Notes: generated by a model not told the origin, from the letters alone. Shown: positions 11,601-23,644, numbered from the stretch's first letter. The stretch: DNA of 64,000 bases from Sipunculus nudus (GCA_026874595.1 CM049306.1:2122019-2186018); one strand, 5' to 3'. A program made the numbers and translations.

Positions 11601-14600
11601 TCTTGCCCCTGTGATTAATAACATGTATCATTTTACTGCTGTAACCAATAAATGTTTATGTGGAATGTTTGGGAGAATCATATGACATATGAAAGGTAAA
11701 CTTATTGTCATTTGATAATTGACCTGACCACCATAGCCCATATGCTCCACCCTATGAGCCTAATTATGTTCATGAGCTCCAAAACGCTCCTACATAGAAG
11801 ATTTTCCATGCACATGGTTGCAAGAGCTTTTTACAAGACAATAATGATGTCACACAGGTTGACGTATCATGAGGTTGAATTGACTGACATCAACTAGAAT
11901 CGCTTTATCTCTGTTTTCATATGATGAATATATCACAGTCATTGTGAACTGTTTTGCTATATTTTGGATTATTTGTCTCATACTAATTTTGTGCAAGGTA
12001 ATACATTATTCACTTGGTAATTGGAGGTATGGCTCCTGCAACCTGTGGCCTAGAACTTTTTATACTGTCTCCTTTGTCTGAAAAAATATCCCGGAAATAT
12101 GCCAATATGGGTATTGGTACAGACTACATGTGTTCTGTTTGGAAGAGTCACCCAAATTATGCAAATTTTGTGCTTGTCGGATGATTGACTGTTTACATTG
12201 CCAAAAGTAACTTGATTGGCTGCTCACAGCTGCTAGGCTCCCAATTATTCACTGAATGAATATGAGAATAAGACGACATAGAGTTAATGGATTGGTCATA
12301 AAGACCTGTTTCTAGTCAGTAACCACTGTTTTAAGGACATCCTTCAACTTCAAATTTGTCTGTTTGCTAAGATATGTTTTTGCCTGTAGGTGAAGAGACA
12401 AGCAACCTCGGATAACATGGATGAAGCGGTTGAGAACTATGATTATGACAATGAGAACGACCGGGAAAATTTCTGTCCTGAAGCAGATGTGAGTGCACTC
12501 ATATTAATCTCCAATTTCTGTTTCATTAATCTGGTGACCTGGAACTTTAAGGTCAGATCTGCAGATCCAAATTTTTTCTGTAATGCCATAACTTAGATAG
12601 TTTTTGGGGCTACAAATACACAGCCATCCTAGTTAAGCTGTATGACCAGTATGAAGATAAATACAAAGCCATCCTAGTGTAAGCTCTATGCCCAGTATGA
12701 AGATAAATACAAAGCCATCCTAGTGTAAGCTCTATGACCAGTATTAAGATAAATACAAAGCCATCCTAGTGTAAGCTCTATGACCAGTATCAAGATAAAT
12801 ACAAAGCCATCCTAGTGTAAGCTCTATGACCAATATGAAGATAAATACAAAGCAATCCTAGTGTAAGCTCTATGACCTGTATGTAGATAAATACAAAGCC
12901 ATCCTGGTTTTAGCTCTATGACCAGTATTAAGATAATGGAACAAATGACCTGTGTATGAATTAAGTGATCATACGTAGATAACCTTGCAGCATAACGACG
13001 ACGACGATGAAGTGGGCGTGTCCATGGGATTTGACATGAGTGAAGGTGCCAGCCAGGACATGTTCTCACAGACATCCATCGGAGGTGACATGAGCGCCCT
13101 CAACCAGTCTGTCTTTGTGGGTGACAACTTAGTTGCTGAGCCACATAAGGTAATTACTTAAAACTTAAGGTAAACCCTTTGTAAACCCTAAAATTATTGT
13201 TTTTGTGGAAATTGGGGTACTTCTAGGTCATTTACTTTCCAATATACTTGTGAAAAGGTGAATCTGGTGACATTATAAATTGTCAGCATAAACATAATAA
13301 ATTAAATACCAAAACAGCCCACTTCTGAGGAGGCTGTGTACTAACAGGGGCAGTGTGTAGTGATCGGGCAGACCCCACCACACCCTCCCATGACTGACAG
13401 ATGTGTAGCCAATGAAGCACTTACAGTTGAAGAAAAAGCTGACCCACTCGCACAGGCTTATCTCTGCTAATTGGTCTTGGTCTAATGACACAAATACAAC
13501 AATCATGCCAATTATCGACTCCACGGACCAGTATCAATCGTGGTAGATGTCCTTGGCATGCCCAGCCGTTTTACCTGCCTTCTGGCACATGACTGGAAAG
13601 TGTCAATGTCCGCCCGGCAGTAATATTTGTAAATATTTAAGCCATGAAAAAAATACACACTTGCACATTTTTCTCATGGTGTTTTACCTGTATTATTATA
13701 AGTGACGCCTATTGAATATATGTGAAGTGTATGTGTGCCAAGTTAGATGACATCCTGATGCAGTGGCCCTTAAAATGGATATTTAATAGAAGGTACTCTT
13801 TCACAATGTGGCATATTTAGTTTACGTTAATGAATAAAATTTGCTACTGAAAGTGGTCACAGCCACTAACGCCACCTGGTATCTGTATGGAAGACTGATG
13901 ATGCTGTCACAACCAACATATGATTGGCTGGTGATGATGAACAACGTGAATATTTGAATATATTTGAAAGGCCACAGTTCATGATTTCCCTAGAACAGTG
14001 GAGTATGGTGTTTTTCCTAAGCTTTTAGTGCAAAAATTGGAATACAGTCCCTTTTTTCATCCATATGGAAGATGATTGTGGTGATATTAAAACTCTCGGG
14101 GTAAGAGGCTAATTTTCATACTGGAGCTCATACTGGACATCTGAATAATTGTCATGTATATATTGAGAGAGGGGTGGGGGGAGAGAATAATAACACTTAT
14201 TATGTTTGTTTGGATGAGTTGATGAGCAGAAGGTATGGCCAGGTCACTGTGGTAAGCTCGGCCGGCGTTAACCCTCTTTGCACCTGATAGCCAGCAACCT
14301 CTGCACGCATCACTGACCTTGCCTAAGCAGGCTTAGCTCTGCCCAGACTTGTGGGTACGTGTCACTCAGCTGTTAGATGTAAAATTGTGCATTAAAATCA
14401 CCTTTAACTTGCCAATATGAAAACAAATTGAGTAAGATTAAAGCACATTCTGTTTATCCTACTTTATCATACTATACGACACAGGTTGCCATTCACAATA
14501 AAGCCTTGTTAAGTCCATATTGAGTGAAAATGCATGAGTTTTAAATCAATATTTCTCAGTAACTACAAATCTTATACACTTCTAATTTAATACCCACAAA

Positions 14601-17600
14601 GTCAAATATGATAAGCTCGGCTGACTATAAGTCATCTGAGCTATAGTCGTGTTCCATTGTCCGTCCGTCTGTCTGTCCGTCCGTAGATGTGGCATGTTTT
14701 GAAACCATAAGACCTAGGAATCCAAAATTCGGCATAGTGTTAGGTGTCCCCAAGATCTCCTACCAAGCCGAAAACTGGGTCTTTGCCACTTTGTTCCTTT
14801 GAGAAATTAGGGAAAAACCTCAATTTTTTATTAAAAACCGATTTTCACACTTCAGGGCTGCCTACTATCAAAACCACTCATCTGTTTTTCCTCATATTTA
14901 CCATAAATATTCCTCTATATAGTTCCTATGTACATGCCTGAAATTATGTCTGTATTATTTAATTTAAGAAAGTTATGGTCCAGAACATAATGCATTTTGT
15001 AAAAAATCAGGAAAGATATTTGATCACTTAACACAAAACTTGTTAAAGCTATTGACTTTTTTCAAGTAATATAACTTTAATTAATCAAAATTAAATTGTA
15101 TACCAAAAATTAGATCAAAATCTTTTAAAATTTTTAAAATATTAACAAAAATAAAAATTGGTACCTTAAATTTTGCCTAACTTTGACCATGGCACGTTTT
15201 TTTTCCTGTAAGTACTGTGGCATGTTTTTGTTAGCATTTTGTCTGTTAACACCAAAAATTTGAAACCAGTTGATAAAAAACTGTAGATTTTATTCAAGTT
15301 TTCAAGCACCATGTAACATATTGTTTACATCTGGCTAGTGTTATGCAGTTTGCAAGAGCTCAGCTCCCCAGCTTAAGCTCTCAGTTCCTAAAATTTGGCA
15401 TACAATTAGATGTCTCCAAAATTCCCTACCATGCCAAGAATTTGGTCACTAGGACTTAATACCTTTGAGATATTAATGAAAAACTTCATTTTTCAATTAA
15501 AAACCCATTGTTACACTTCAATACTGCCTAATATCAAAACCACTGATCTGACTTTAATCATATATAATATACATATTTTTCTATACATTCTCTGTGCACA
15601 TGCCAGAAATGATGTCAGTATTGCGTAATTGTTTTAAGTTATGGGCCCAAACATAATGCACTTTGTAAAAAATCAAGAAGTATATTTACTCCCTTAACAA
15701 GGGCTTGCTGAAGCTAGAGATTTTTTGTCAGGGATGTAACATTATTTAATCAAGATTCAATTGAATACCCAAAATAATTTTTGATTTTTTTAAATTTTAT
15801 AAGTTAATAGTATAAATATAAAATTAGTACCTTAAATTTTGCCCAACTTTGACCATTTCACTTTTGTTTCATGTGAGCTCTGTTTATATAATTTTCATAT
15901 CATGCACACATAAGGATTTCAGCTTTTTAGTTTAGAAAGCTGAAAGAAATTGGCCAAAAATTGTAGCTTTTATTAATGTTTTCATGAGACCATGTCAGAC
16001 CTTGGCTCTCTCCAGCCACTCTTGAGTCACCTGTATGTTGACCTTGTTGAACTTTCAGCAAATTATGCACACTTGAGGCGAGGCATATACTGGGGCAGCC
16101 AGGCAGCTTATGGCCAGCCACAGTTGATCCAGGTGTCCAACCCAACTCATCTAGTAGTTTTAACCAACAACATAACAATAAACAATAAATAAATCAATTT
16201 TGATTGTTTTTTAATAACAAATTAAAGAAAAATAGAAAAGGAATTTGTTAGTTTATAATAATTGGGAATTAACTTGCAGTTACTGATGATATAAGAATCT
16301 TGTATCGATGGATAGAATGTCACGTATTCCAAATAACACCATGCAGTCACCTATGGCATTTTTCAGTTCAATTTTAATAATAAAAAAGTAAATCATATGA
16401 TTCATTACTAATCATTAGGGATCATATGAAGGAAATTAATGATAGACAAAGATGCAGTTGATAATATTAATCTAGATTCCTACTGTGTCTAGTGTGTACA
16501 TTGATGTGAAATTAGTCCAAAATGAATATATCACATTTATTTTTTTTTAATATAAATAAAAGCCATAAAACCAGGTACTTATGATCATTATTTAAATGTG
16601 TGAATTTTGTACATTCTGGATTCTCAACACCATTGTTTGGTGAAAACTGAATAAATACCAGACATGGTGGGAATACTTTGCAATTGTATTTAAATACGAA
16701 TATGAATATGTACTCCATTATAAAATTTCCTGCATAAAGAATGGGAATTCAGGTAAAAATGAAAGTATATGAATACCAGTGCAAATACTTTCCAAATGTA
16801 TCCATGAATGCATTCATGAATATATTCTTTAATATTATTTTAATAATCATTTCAGTTATATTTCATTTTAAAAATCATACGATTCTCTTATTATTTTTAA
16901 TAAAAATTATATTTGGGACAATATTTGTAATTTTTTTTTAATAAATAGATAAACTTTTATATTATATGTTCTGCTTATAAGTTATATGGCTAAGTCAAAA
17001 TCTGTGTGACAATAGTACTCCATTTGTTAATAAAATAAATGAAATCAATTTTCTTCTCTGTCTCCAAAGGTACTATCAAAATCATACATAAGCTAAACAC
17101 CAACAACTCATAATACAGCTTATACTTATTACCACACAAAACCAGCATGTGCCTCATTTCTAAATCATATTTTTTTATCGTATATAACAGCTGAGTGCCG
17201 TGACCCATAGGTCCCTTATTTTTTATTTGATCAAAATTTTTCTTTTAATAAGTTATGGGTTTTTTAACGTGAAAACTTCATTTTTATAAAAGCAAAATTT
17301 TATAATTGCATTTAAACATGAAAATATATGATAGGTCAGCAAACAGAAAATTGCCTTGAAATATTTTTATGTATTTTTACATGGGCCTACTGAAAATTTG
17401 GTACTGTGTGTCGGGAATAACTCATTAGTACAAAAAAAAATCAAATTTTTATTTAAGTATAAAAAAATGAAGGTCATTGGTGAGATATGAAAACAAATTA
17501 TATTTCATCAGTTAGATAATTTTATAAGGTTTAAATTGATATATACTTTATTGGGTTTTGCATGAAAATAGGATTACTTATTGGCATTTTGTTGAGACTA

Positions 17601-19114
17601 GAGTGGGATGTACTCACCACCTCATTACTTCATACAATTATACTGGTTATGTGATATCAGTGTTCATGTTTGTCCAAAGGTTGCCAAGATAGACATCAAT
17701 TATGCAAAGACTGCTAAACGAATGGACGTGAGACGCCTCAAAACTGCTATATGGGATATTCTGACTAAACCAGAAGAAAATAAAGAACTGGTAATGTTTA
17801 AACTGCATTTCTTTGTAACTTCTGCTGTAGCAATGGATAGAAATGATTGATATTTTTAGTGTTTATTAAATGTTGCACAATCTATAGTTACTGTAGCAAA
17901 CTGTGTGTAAAAGATGACAATTAAAGGACTTGTGCATGTCAAGTAGTACTGTTTACAGATACCAATTTCAGCTTTACAAAGTTCACATTAAAATCTCTGC
18001 AAGTAGATAGAAAGAAATGGACTTTGTCAATGCTCTTTATGTTTATGACAGGTTAGTCAGTGTTCTTTATGTTTATGACAGGTTAGTCAATGTTCTTTAT
18101 GTTTATGACAGGTAAGTCAGTGTTCTTTAATTTTATGACAGGTTAGTCAGTGTTCTTTATGTTTATGACTGGTGAGTCAATGTTCTTTATGTTTATGACA
18201 GGTTAATGGTAATGAGGCAGAGAAGAAAGAGAAGATTACAGAATCAGAGCTGGCAGGGAAGAAGACGGCTGAGGGTGTCCATACGTTCCAGGGTTTACTG
18301 AATAATCTCCCGGACAAAATCTCCAAGACCATGTCCAAAAACCTCAGCGTCCCCATTGCCTTTGTCTGCTTGTTGCATTTGGCAAATGAAAAGGTAAGGA
18401 ATTCCTCACGGTCAAGATCATCTCCTGTTATTTGGTTCTGCTTTTTTTCTTGGTTTTAAATTTGTTTTGCAGACAAACTGACAAGTCATATTTTAGTAAA
18501 ATGGTATTCATATGATATATTTCAAAGTATTACAGCAGGCATTGGATTATCCCTGTACACTATTATTGTAGATGGAGCACATTTTACACTGAGTTTGCTT
18601 GAGTTTCTTGGGGGTTATTTTCATAGATTTTCATTGGGTTTGTTGCCTTAATAAATTTTGTAGTGAGCATATGTTCTATAGAATATGCTGTCCAGTGCAC
18701 TTCACATGCTGTTAAACATCACATTATTTCATGGCTGATCTGCTATTCTCTTAGATACATTCAATGTTCATTATTGGCTTTCCATGTGTTTGCCGTATTT
18801 TGATGCACTCTTTTGGTGATCCACGGTTTGTGATAATAACTAATCATCATCCGCCTCTTTGAACAACCTGAGCTGATTGTTCTCTAAAATAGCAATATAA
18901 TGTCATGTTACAGGAAGAGATGTTCCACAGTAGTAGATAGGTGTCACCACTGTTGCAGTGGAGCTTTGTTTTAGGGTCACACTGATCTGGAGTACACTTT
19001 AGTTTGCACAAAAAGTATCATGATATGTGATTGTTTTTATTGTTTCAGACTTTGAAGATCACCAGCGACGAGAACATGTCAAACCTTCAGATATCACAAG
19101 ATGACAAGCGGTGA
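5487..19114 (+). CDS. NCAPH: NCAPH, condensin complex subunit 2 (kleisin), C-terminal exons only
   Basis: Seven coding exons (5487-5617 or 5667; 8675 or 8581-8919; 12390-12488; 12991-13149; 17680-17790; 18202-18393; 19049-19114) join in phase. They encode about 330 residues matching the C-terminal ~45% of condensin subunit CAP-H. Diagnostic segments are PGEYSYF, MWGGPEHW, IDFDTFTKESRATTTLTKAT, ENYDYDNENDRENFCPEAD, NLVAEPHK, INYAKTAKRMDVRRLK and LSVPIAFVCLLHLANEK. The last is the winged-helix end of the kleisin, which contacts the SMC4 head. The product bridges the SMC2-SMC4 ATPase heads in condensin I and recruits the HEAT subunits for mitotic chromosome compaction. Upstream exons must lie left of the window, beyond the antisense DIRS element. 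No broken codon was found. Confidence 0.93.
5725..5912. repeat. Four imperfect ~52-bp tandem repeats
   Basis: Units share TACATGTTTCTAACTACTGG and TTAGCAATGATTTCTTGTAT with small deletions. They lie just after the NCAPH exon. Confidence 0.75.
6150..7103. repeat. 41-bp minisatellite, about 23 copies
   Basis: Head-to-tail units built on AGTTGAACTAACTGTCCTTC and CTGCTGAGCTAAGTCATAAC, with few point differences. Intronic in NCAPH. Confidence 0.95.
7316..7650 (+). mobile_element. tRNA-derived SINE
   Basis: The head has a polymerase III A-box-like TGGTGTAATGGCAAAGG (from 7326) and a B-box-like GGGTTCACTCC about 30 bases downstream. A ~230-bp non-tRNA body follows. The 3' end is a simple repeat of TTACTTT units (7612-7636). 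This architecture is that of a tRNA-headed SINE. Target-site duplications were not resolved. It is not a working tRNA gene because the downstream sequence does not close an acceptor stem. Confidence 0.8.
7675..8560. repeat. 44-bp minisatellite, about 20 copies
   Basis: Units are built on AATCAGGTAAATCAGGTTAA and TCTAAGATCTAGGTAAACCA. They are nearly identical, and two carry an extra TGCA. Many AG/GTAAA donor-like strings occur. The array stops 20 bases before the acceptor at 8580. Confidence 0.95.
8581..8919 (+). CDS. NCAPH: NCAPH exon (IDFDTFTK block)
   Basis: It encodes KSDVSKKRKQKAP and then NIDFDTFTKESRATTTLTKA, the kleisin block that follows PGEYSYF in CAP-H. It ends GTGAAG at 8919 before donor GTCTGC. 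Two acceptors are possible. After AG at 8674 (TTTTTTCTTTTAATGCAG) the exon starts in phase 1; after AG at 8580 it starts in phase 0. The shorter form agrees better with the human spacing. The longer form adds residues that look like translated intron. Confidence 0.88.
9420..9844. repeat. Diverged ~230-bp tandem duplication
   Basis: The stretch around 9563-9620 (GTTGCATTGTGTTTTGATTG, then GACCTATTATTGACC) recurs around 9797-9844 with mismatches. The upstream CTGGTTCTGTCTGACTGCC part also has a diverged partner. A third partial relative begins near 10870. Confidence 0.65.
9853..10849. mobile_element. ~1 kb DNA-transposon-like element with ~230-bp terminal inverted repeats
   Basis: 9853-10078 is the imperfect inverse of 10609-10849. 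Both arms carry GGACGTTTCGGA and GTCCGGACTAGGA subrepeats, GGGAGGA(T/C)GTTTCGGACAGA and CAAAATGACCTTTTGTTGTTATAA-type sequence. TGTGGACA lies on both sides (9845-9852 and 10850-10857), a possible 8-bp target duplication as in hAT-type elements. The internal ~530 bp is AT-rich. It has a short basic minus-strand ORF (10392-10601) that I cannot assign, and no transposase is evident. Confidence 0.82.
12390..12488 (+). CDS. NCAPH: NCAPH exon (DYDNENDRENFCPEAD)
   Basis: The acceptor TTTTTGCCTGTAG ends at 12389 and the donor GTGAGT starts at 12489. There are 33 codons in phase 0. ENYDYDNENDRENFCPEAD corresponds to the EDYDYNNPNDTSNFCP block of CAP-H, an acidic conserved region. Confidence 0.93.
12610..12940. 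repeat. 46-bp tandem repeat, about 7 copies
   Basis: Units ATAAATACAAAGCCATCCTA plus GTGTAAGCTCTATGACCAGT occur in the short NCAPH intron between 12489 and 12990. The first and last units are degraded. Confidence 0.9.
12991..13149 (+). CDS. NCAPH: NCAPH exon (acidic stretch to NLVAEPHK)
   Basis: The acceptor CTTGCAG ends at 12990 and the donor GTAATT starts at 13150. The exon has 53 codons in phase 0. HNDDDDEVGV begins an acidic segment, and the exon ends VGDNLVAEPHK, equivalent to the GESNLVAEPQK of CAP-H. Confidence 0.93.
13150..17679 (+). other. Large NCAPH intron with a dispersed-repeat pair
   Basis: 14640-15950 holds two head-to-tail copies of a ~0.6 kb repeat. A CCGTCCGTCTGTCTGTCC simple stretch lies at 14660-14685. 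The AT-rich sequence from 16190 to 17600 shows no gene. Confidence 0.7.
14640..15950 (+). repeat. Two head-to-tail copies of a ~0.6 kb dispersed repeat
   Basis: The copies share CCAAGAT(C)TCCCTACCA(A/T)GCC, TTGAGA(A/T)ATTA, AAAACCTCAATTTTTTATTA, ACATAATGCATTTTGTAAAA and TTGGTACCTTAAATTTTGCC in order. Both have decayed. The same family lies at 62150-64000 in the opposite orientation. Neither copy has an intact ORF. Confidence 0.8.
17680..17790 (+). CDS. NCAPH: NCAPH exon (INYAKTAKRMDVRRLK)
   Basis: The acceptor TGTCCAAAG ends at 17679 and the donor GTAATG starts at 17791. The exon has 37 codons in phase 0. VAKIDINYAKTAKRMDVRRL matches the strongly conserved start of the C-terminal kleisin domain. 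Confidence 0.95.
18030..18205 (+). repeat. 30-bp array repeating an NCAPH splice acceptor, 6 copies
   Basis: Units of TGTTCTTTATGTTTATGACAG followed by GTTAGTCA. The last unit supplies the true acceptor at 18201 and the first exonic bases GTTA. Several copies also read CAG/GTAAGT or CTG/GTGAGT, which are donor-like. Reading through a unit in the exon frame meets TGA. Confidence 0.92.
18202..18393 (+). CDS. NCAPH: NCAPH exon (kleisin winged-helix end)
   Basis: 64 codons in phase 0, from the acceptor TTTATGACAG to the donor GTAAGG at 18394. It ends SVPIAFVCLLHLANEK, nearly identical to the CAP-H C-terminal winged-helix segment that docks on SMC4. The first third (NGNEAEKKEKITESELAGKK) is a charged linker. 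Confidence 0.95.
19049..19114 (+). CDS. NCAPH: NCAPH last coding exon
   Basis: The acceptor TTTTTATTGTTTCAG ends at 19048. There are 21 codons (TLKITSDENMSNLQISQDDK, then R) and TGA at 19112-19114. TLKIT follows LANEK as NLKLE does in vertebrate CAP-H, and the tail ends within a few residues of the family length. Confidence 0.93.
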   Translation, partial: TLKITSDENMSNLQISQDDKR

Positions 19115-19295
19115 ACCATTACAGACCCACCAGCGGTTAACATTTGTAAATATGTTCATATGTACAGATCACCATGTAGTCTTAACATACTGTAATATCA
19201 TTATTGTACACTGGAGTCGGCCGTCACAGGAATTGTTTATATATAACCCCAGCAGCTTGCCAAAGAGGCCTCTCAGATATTTACACACACACATT

Positions 19296-20085
19296 TTGTG
19301 GTCTCAGACATGTTCACACATGCAGGTTGTGGTCTCAGACATGTTCACACATGCAGGGTGTGGTCTCAGACATGCTCACACATGCAGCGTGTGGTCTCAG
19401 ACATGCTCACACATGCAGGGTGTGGTCTCAGACATGCTCACACATGCAGGGTGTGGTCTCATGCACACATGCAGGGTGTGGTCTCATGCACACATGCAGG
19501 GTGTGGTCTCACACATGCTCACACATGCAGGGTGTGGTCTCAGACATGCTCACACATGCAGGGTGTGGTCTCAGACATTTTCACACATGCAGGGTGTGGT
19601 CTCAGACATGCTCACACATGCAGGGTGTGGTCTCAGACACACTCACACATGCAGGGTGTGGTCTCAGACATGTACACGCATGCAGGGTGTGGTCTCAGAC
19701 ATGCTCACACATGCAGGGTGTGATCTCAGACATGCTCACACATGCAGGGTGTGATCTCAGACATGTACACGCATGCAGGGTGTGGTCTCAGACATGTACA
19801 CGCATGCAGGGTGTGGTCTCAGACATGCTCACACATGCAGGGTGTGGTCTCAGACATGCTCACACATGCAGGGTGTGGTCTCAGACATTTTCACACATGC
19901 AGGGTGTGGTCTCAGACATGTTCACACATGCAGGGTGTGGTCTCAGACATGCTCACACATGCAGGGTGTGGTCTCAGACACACTCACACATGCAGGGTGT
20001 GGTCTCAGACATGTACACGCATGCAGGGTGTGGTCTCAGACATGTACACGCATGCAGGGTGTGGTCTCAGACATGTACATACATA
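19296..20085. repeat. 31-bp tandem array in the NCAPH 3' UTR, about 26 copies
   Basis: Units GTGGTCTCAGACATGCTCAC then ACATGCAGGGT, with two shortened copies (19459-19500) lacking CAGACATGCT. A block of several units near 19560-19700 recurs near 19870-20040 with the same variants, indicating a larger duplication. Confidence 0.95.
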
Positions 20086-20307
20086 CATTCTGTGATTCAC
20101 ATTTGACTGATAAAAGAGCTAACAGAGAGCTGTACACATTCATGGACTCCTGGGTGCATAGTTTTCAACATGTGATGACTTTTTGGAATATGTGCATGTT
20201 CTATTTAGGGACACACCTGTACGTGCATCAGCTATTTGAAATCACATCACTTAAGTAGTCAGAGATGTCAGGTGACATGTACAGAGACACGTTTAAATTA
20301 GAATGTA

Positions 20308-20313
20308 AATAAA
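20308..20313 (+). terminator. Candidate poly(A) signal for NCAPH
   Basis: Canonical AATAAA about 1.19 kb after the stop codon. No other canonical hexamer was noticed nearer to the stop. Confidence 0.5.
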
Positions 20314-22119
20314 GTAATGATATTTGCTTAGGGTGAAAGTTGGTTACAGATGATACAGCAACCAGAGCTCTCCATGCAATTATGGATAAACTAAAATCAT
20401 CTGCCTTTGTACACAGAGAGATGTTACAGTACCAGTCTGGTTAAGTACAACAACCATTTCAGCTACTGCCCATTGTTATGTCATGTTACAGCTACTCATA
20501 AATACAGAGTACACGTGTACTCGGCGTTTTGATGTCATATGGACTTTTATACAATATGTCCATGCATGCTTTTTCAATTTTTTTCTTCAAACTTTGTATT
20601 GACTATATGTGGAAAATAATCCCATTTCTGACATGTAACATTCAGTATCCTGATTATGATGATGTATGATTTGCTTGTATATAACGAGTAGAAATTAAAA
20701 CCTTACATAGATCAGAGTTTTTCTTATCTTTGTATCTTAAAGATTAATTATAAAAATATGGCATCACCTATGGTAAACAACCAAGGTACCTTTCCAAACC
20801 AAACAAGACCAATCACTATTGTAAACCTTGCATGGGAATTCATGTGATATTCTAAACTCAAACACCAGACCACAAGTATTACTCCACACAAGGCCACCAT
20901 TCTAAACTACATTCATCAACTCCGAATGGAACTACATGTACATGCACCATCCAACTCCACACTTGGCCAGAAGTTCCATTCTAAAACCACAAATACCATT
21001 CAGAATGCACCTCTACTGTGCCCGGTCTTTTACAATAAATTTCAGTGCAAAATTTATTTAACAGAGAAATCATTATTGTCTGTTATTTATCCAGTTAAAC
21101 CATAAAAATGATAATGTTTTCTTTTATTCAAATTAGAAGTAATGTTGCTGTAAAATACTATGCCATGCTTGTGCGGTCCTTAATTTGGGATGCTCCCTAA
21201 ACATGTTTGCTTCTCTTATTTTGCCCAGGTTCATTCATGCATAAGTGACCACATTTGTTAATATTCCTGAAAATCCTTCTTGGAGCTGGATCATGTGGCA
21301 GATCCACATCAAAATCGAATCGATTTATCCATGGCCCATTCCTGAAATGCCCTGAAAATTTCATGATTGTGAGAGTTATGTTGTGACGAACGGGAATGAA
21401 TGCATACCCTCCAGGAGAAGTTGATAAAATAACATGTAGGCATATTGTCATATTATAACGGGATATGAGGAGTGTGTAGGCATATTGTCATACAATAACG
21501 GGATATGAGGAGTGTGTGAACACTTAATGCTTTCATTACATGCCGGCATATTTGAGAAATATCACCGACAGTCATTGTTATTTTTATTGTCAATCAATAC
21601 TCACTTTATATGTTGCTTTAATCAAAATTTTTATTTTTTTGGGTGTTTTTTTCCAATTGTGATCTCAATAGGGCACATGACATTTTAATTTATAGTCCAT
21701 TATTTACCTCTAATTGCTTTAAACATTAGCACAGCAATTTCTTTACGCCCATTTATACCTGCATATTCTGAACTACAAGCCTTGTTTGCCCGTGAAATTT
21801 TTGTATTTAATTATGACTTTTCAAAGTCACTTCAGTTGTTCTCTGTATTATACCAATATTTTTATGGATTTATGTTGGAACATATTTATATTGACCTATT
21901 CCCAAGCAGGGGACAGTACCTTTAATATATCTGATTTAAAGTATTACGCTAATTTAAAGTTTAAAACAGCCTATGTATAAATGCATGCAATTCTGGGATA
22001 AATTAAATATTGGTACATGTATATACTGTAAATGCTTGTACTGGTAGCTTATATACCGGTAGGTAATGTTCCAGTAGAGAAAAACAATGAGCGCTGCAAA
22101 TGGTGCAAAATCCCCCTGT

Positions 22120-22760
22120 TGCATATTTTGTGACCACTGACCTCATCAAATATGTGGGAATTGCTGAGAATGTAATTCAGGTGAGACTGTACTGGTTAAT
22201 ACTCATCACAAGTTATATGAAAATTCATCAGATTTTTGGTCCGGGTGGTGCCAAAAATAGTGGTGACCTCTGACCTCATTAAATATGCATGGATTCTGCT
22301 GGAAAAAGAACTAAGGTGAGATATTTACTGCTTAATATTAATTATATTCCTTGTACATTATCGTGGCAACACCACAAATACACCTGTACAAACAAGCTTG
22401 GTGACCTCTGACCTCATTGAATGTGTGAATTTTGCTGAGAATTTGAGTTTAGAAACTCTATAGGTAAATATGAAGGAGTTTCATGAAAAGGAATTCCATA
22501 GGAATTTTGGTAAGTCGCCACGGTACCTCCAAGTGTAGTGACCTCTGAACTCATTAAATATGCGTAGATTTTGCTGGAAATCGACTTAGGCCAGATATTT
22601 TATTGATTAACATTTCTGTTGAGTTTATCAAAGTCCATCATATTCCTCGCAAGTTATCACAGCAACACCACAAAGTAGCCTAGTGACCTCTGACCTTATT
22701 AAATATGTGTGGATTTTGCCCATAATCAAACTCAGGCGAGATAAGTAATAATGGTAAATT
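22120..22760. repeat. Diverged ~150-bp module repeated four times
   Basis: Each module has GTGACCTCTGACCTCATTAA, ATATGTGTGGATTTTGC, a GGTGAGATAT-like stretch and CATCATATTCCTCGCAAGTTATC-like sequence. Two related modules occur at 59128-59350. Confidence 0.72.
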
Positions 22761-23644
22761 TCGTGAAAATCCATCGAAGCCACATTTAGATATTGTGGCA
22801 ACACTAAACGTTGACGGACAGACGGTGGGTATACCATAATGTCCCATCATATACGGGTGTATAACAAGGGCCACAAGGCACAAATAGTCCCCCACCATGT
22901 TTTACTGGGAAAGTGTGGCATCGGTAATCAGTGAAAAAAAAAAAATTTGGAACGCAGAAGGTCCATAAACACAGAGGTGGTGCCACCTGCAGTTTATAAT
23001 CAGAGGTCAGTCTTGTGCTGAGTAATTATAAGACTTTAAAATTTTGTGAAAAAAACAGCAAGGTTCTTAGAGACAAGTGGTAAAAGAATTGGGCGGGACA
23101 GTGGGGGACGTATAATTATGGATGTCAAGGGCACAGTACCATAGTTTTAACATGTAATGCACAATATTAACTTTATATTAAGGCATAAAGGAGACACTTG
23201 GAACACAGATATACACATTTTATTTCTAGGCGTGAGCTGCCTCACCACAAATGCACCAGATCACAAAATATAAATAGCCTCTGATCCTTCACAATAATTC
23301 ACATATCAAATGTTGGAGTAAACAACAAGTGTATGGAATGTTACTTGGTCCCCAATTGTCATCAATATTGCATGTTTAATACAGTGTATATTATACACAG
23401 TCTTTCTAAAATGGGGGAGGGAGCTCTCTCTCCTTGGTGCTGTAGCACATAATAAATAACAATAGCCCTCTCCCAGAGTGTAAATATACAGGCCAAGGTG
23501 ACTATGTTTGTCACTGAACAGTTCCTCTAGTCCTGTTTTTTTTTAACTTTTTTTATGTGAAATATATTGCAACACATTAGGACACAACCTGTGTTTACAG
23601 GAATGGTTATACACAACCTACAATCATGTTTGTAATTCTAAGCA

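Larger units (their letters stand above)
8920..12389 (+). other. NCAPH intron with diverged short repeats and an inverted-repeat element
   Basis: 8940-9110 and 11380-11560 hold degenerate repeats of an ACACAGCC / TTTAACACA type. 9420-9844 holds a diverged ~230-bp tandem duplication. 9853-10849 is an inverted-repeat element. Nothing gene-like was recognised in the remainder. Confidence 0.7.
19115..20330 (+). other. NCAPH: NCAPH 3' UTR
   Basis: A downstream AATAAA at 20308-20313 is the best candidate poly(A) signal, so the UTR would be about 1.2 kb. Most of it is the 31-bp array at 19296-20085. The long ORFs in this stretch come from the repeat having few stops. Confidence 0.6.

Noticed and set aside
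19101-20258. Overlapping plus-strand ORFs after the NCAPH stop
   Set aside because: They are three frames of the same 31-bp repeat in the 3' UTR.
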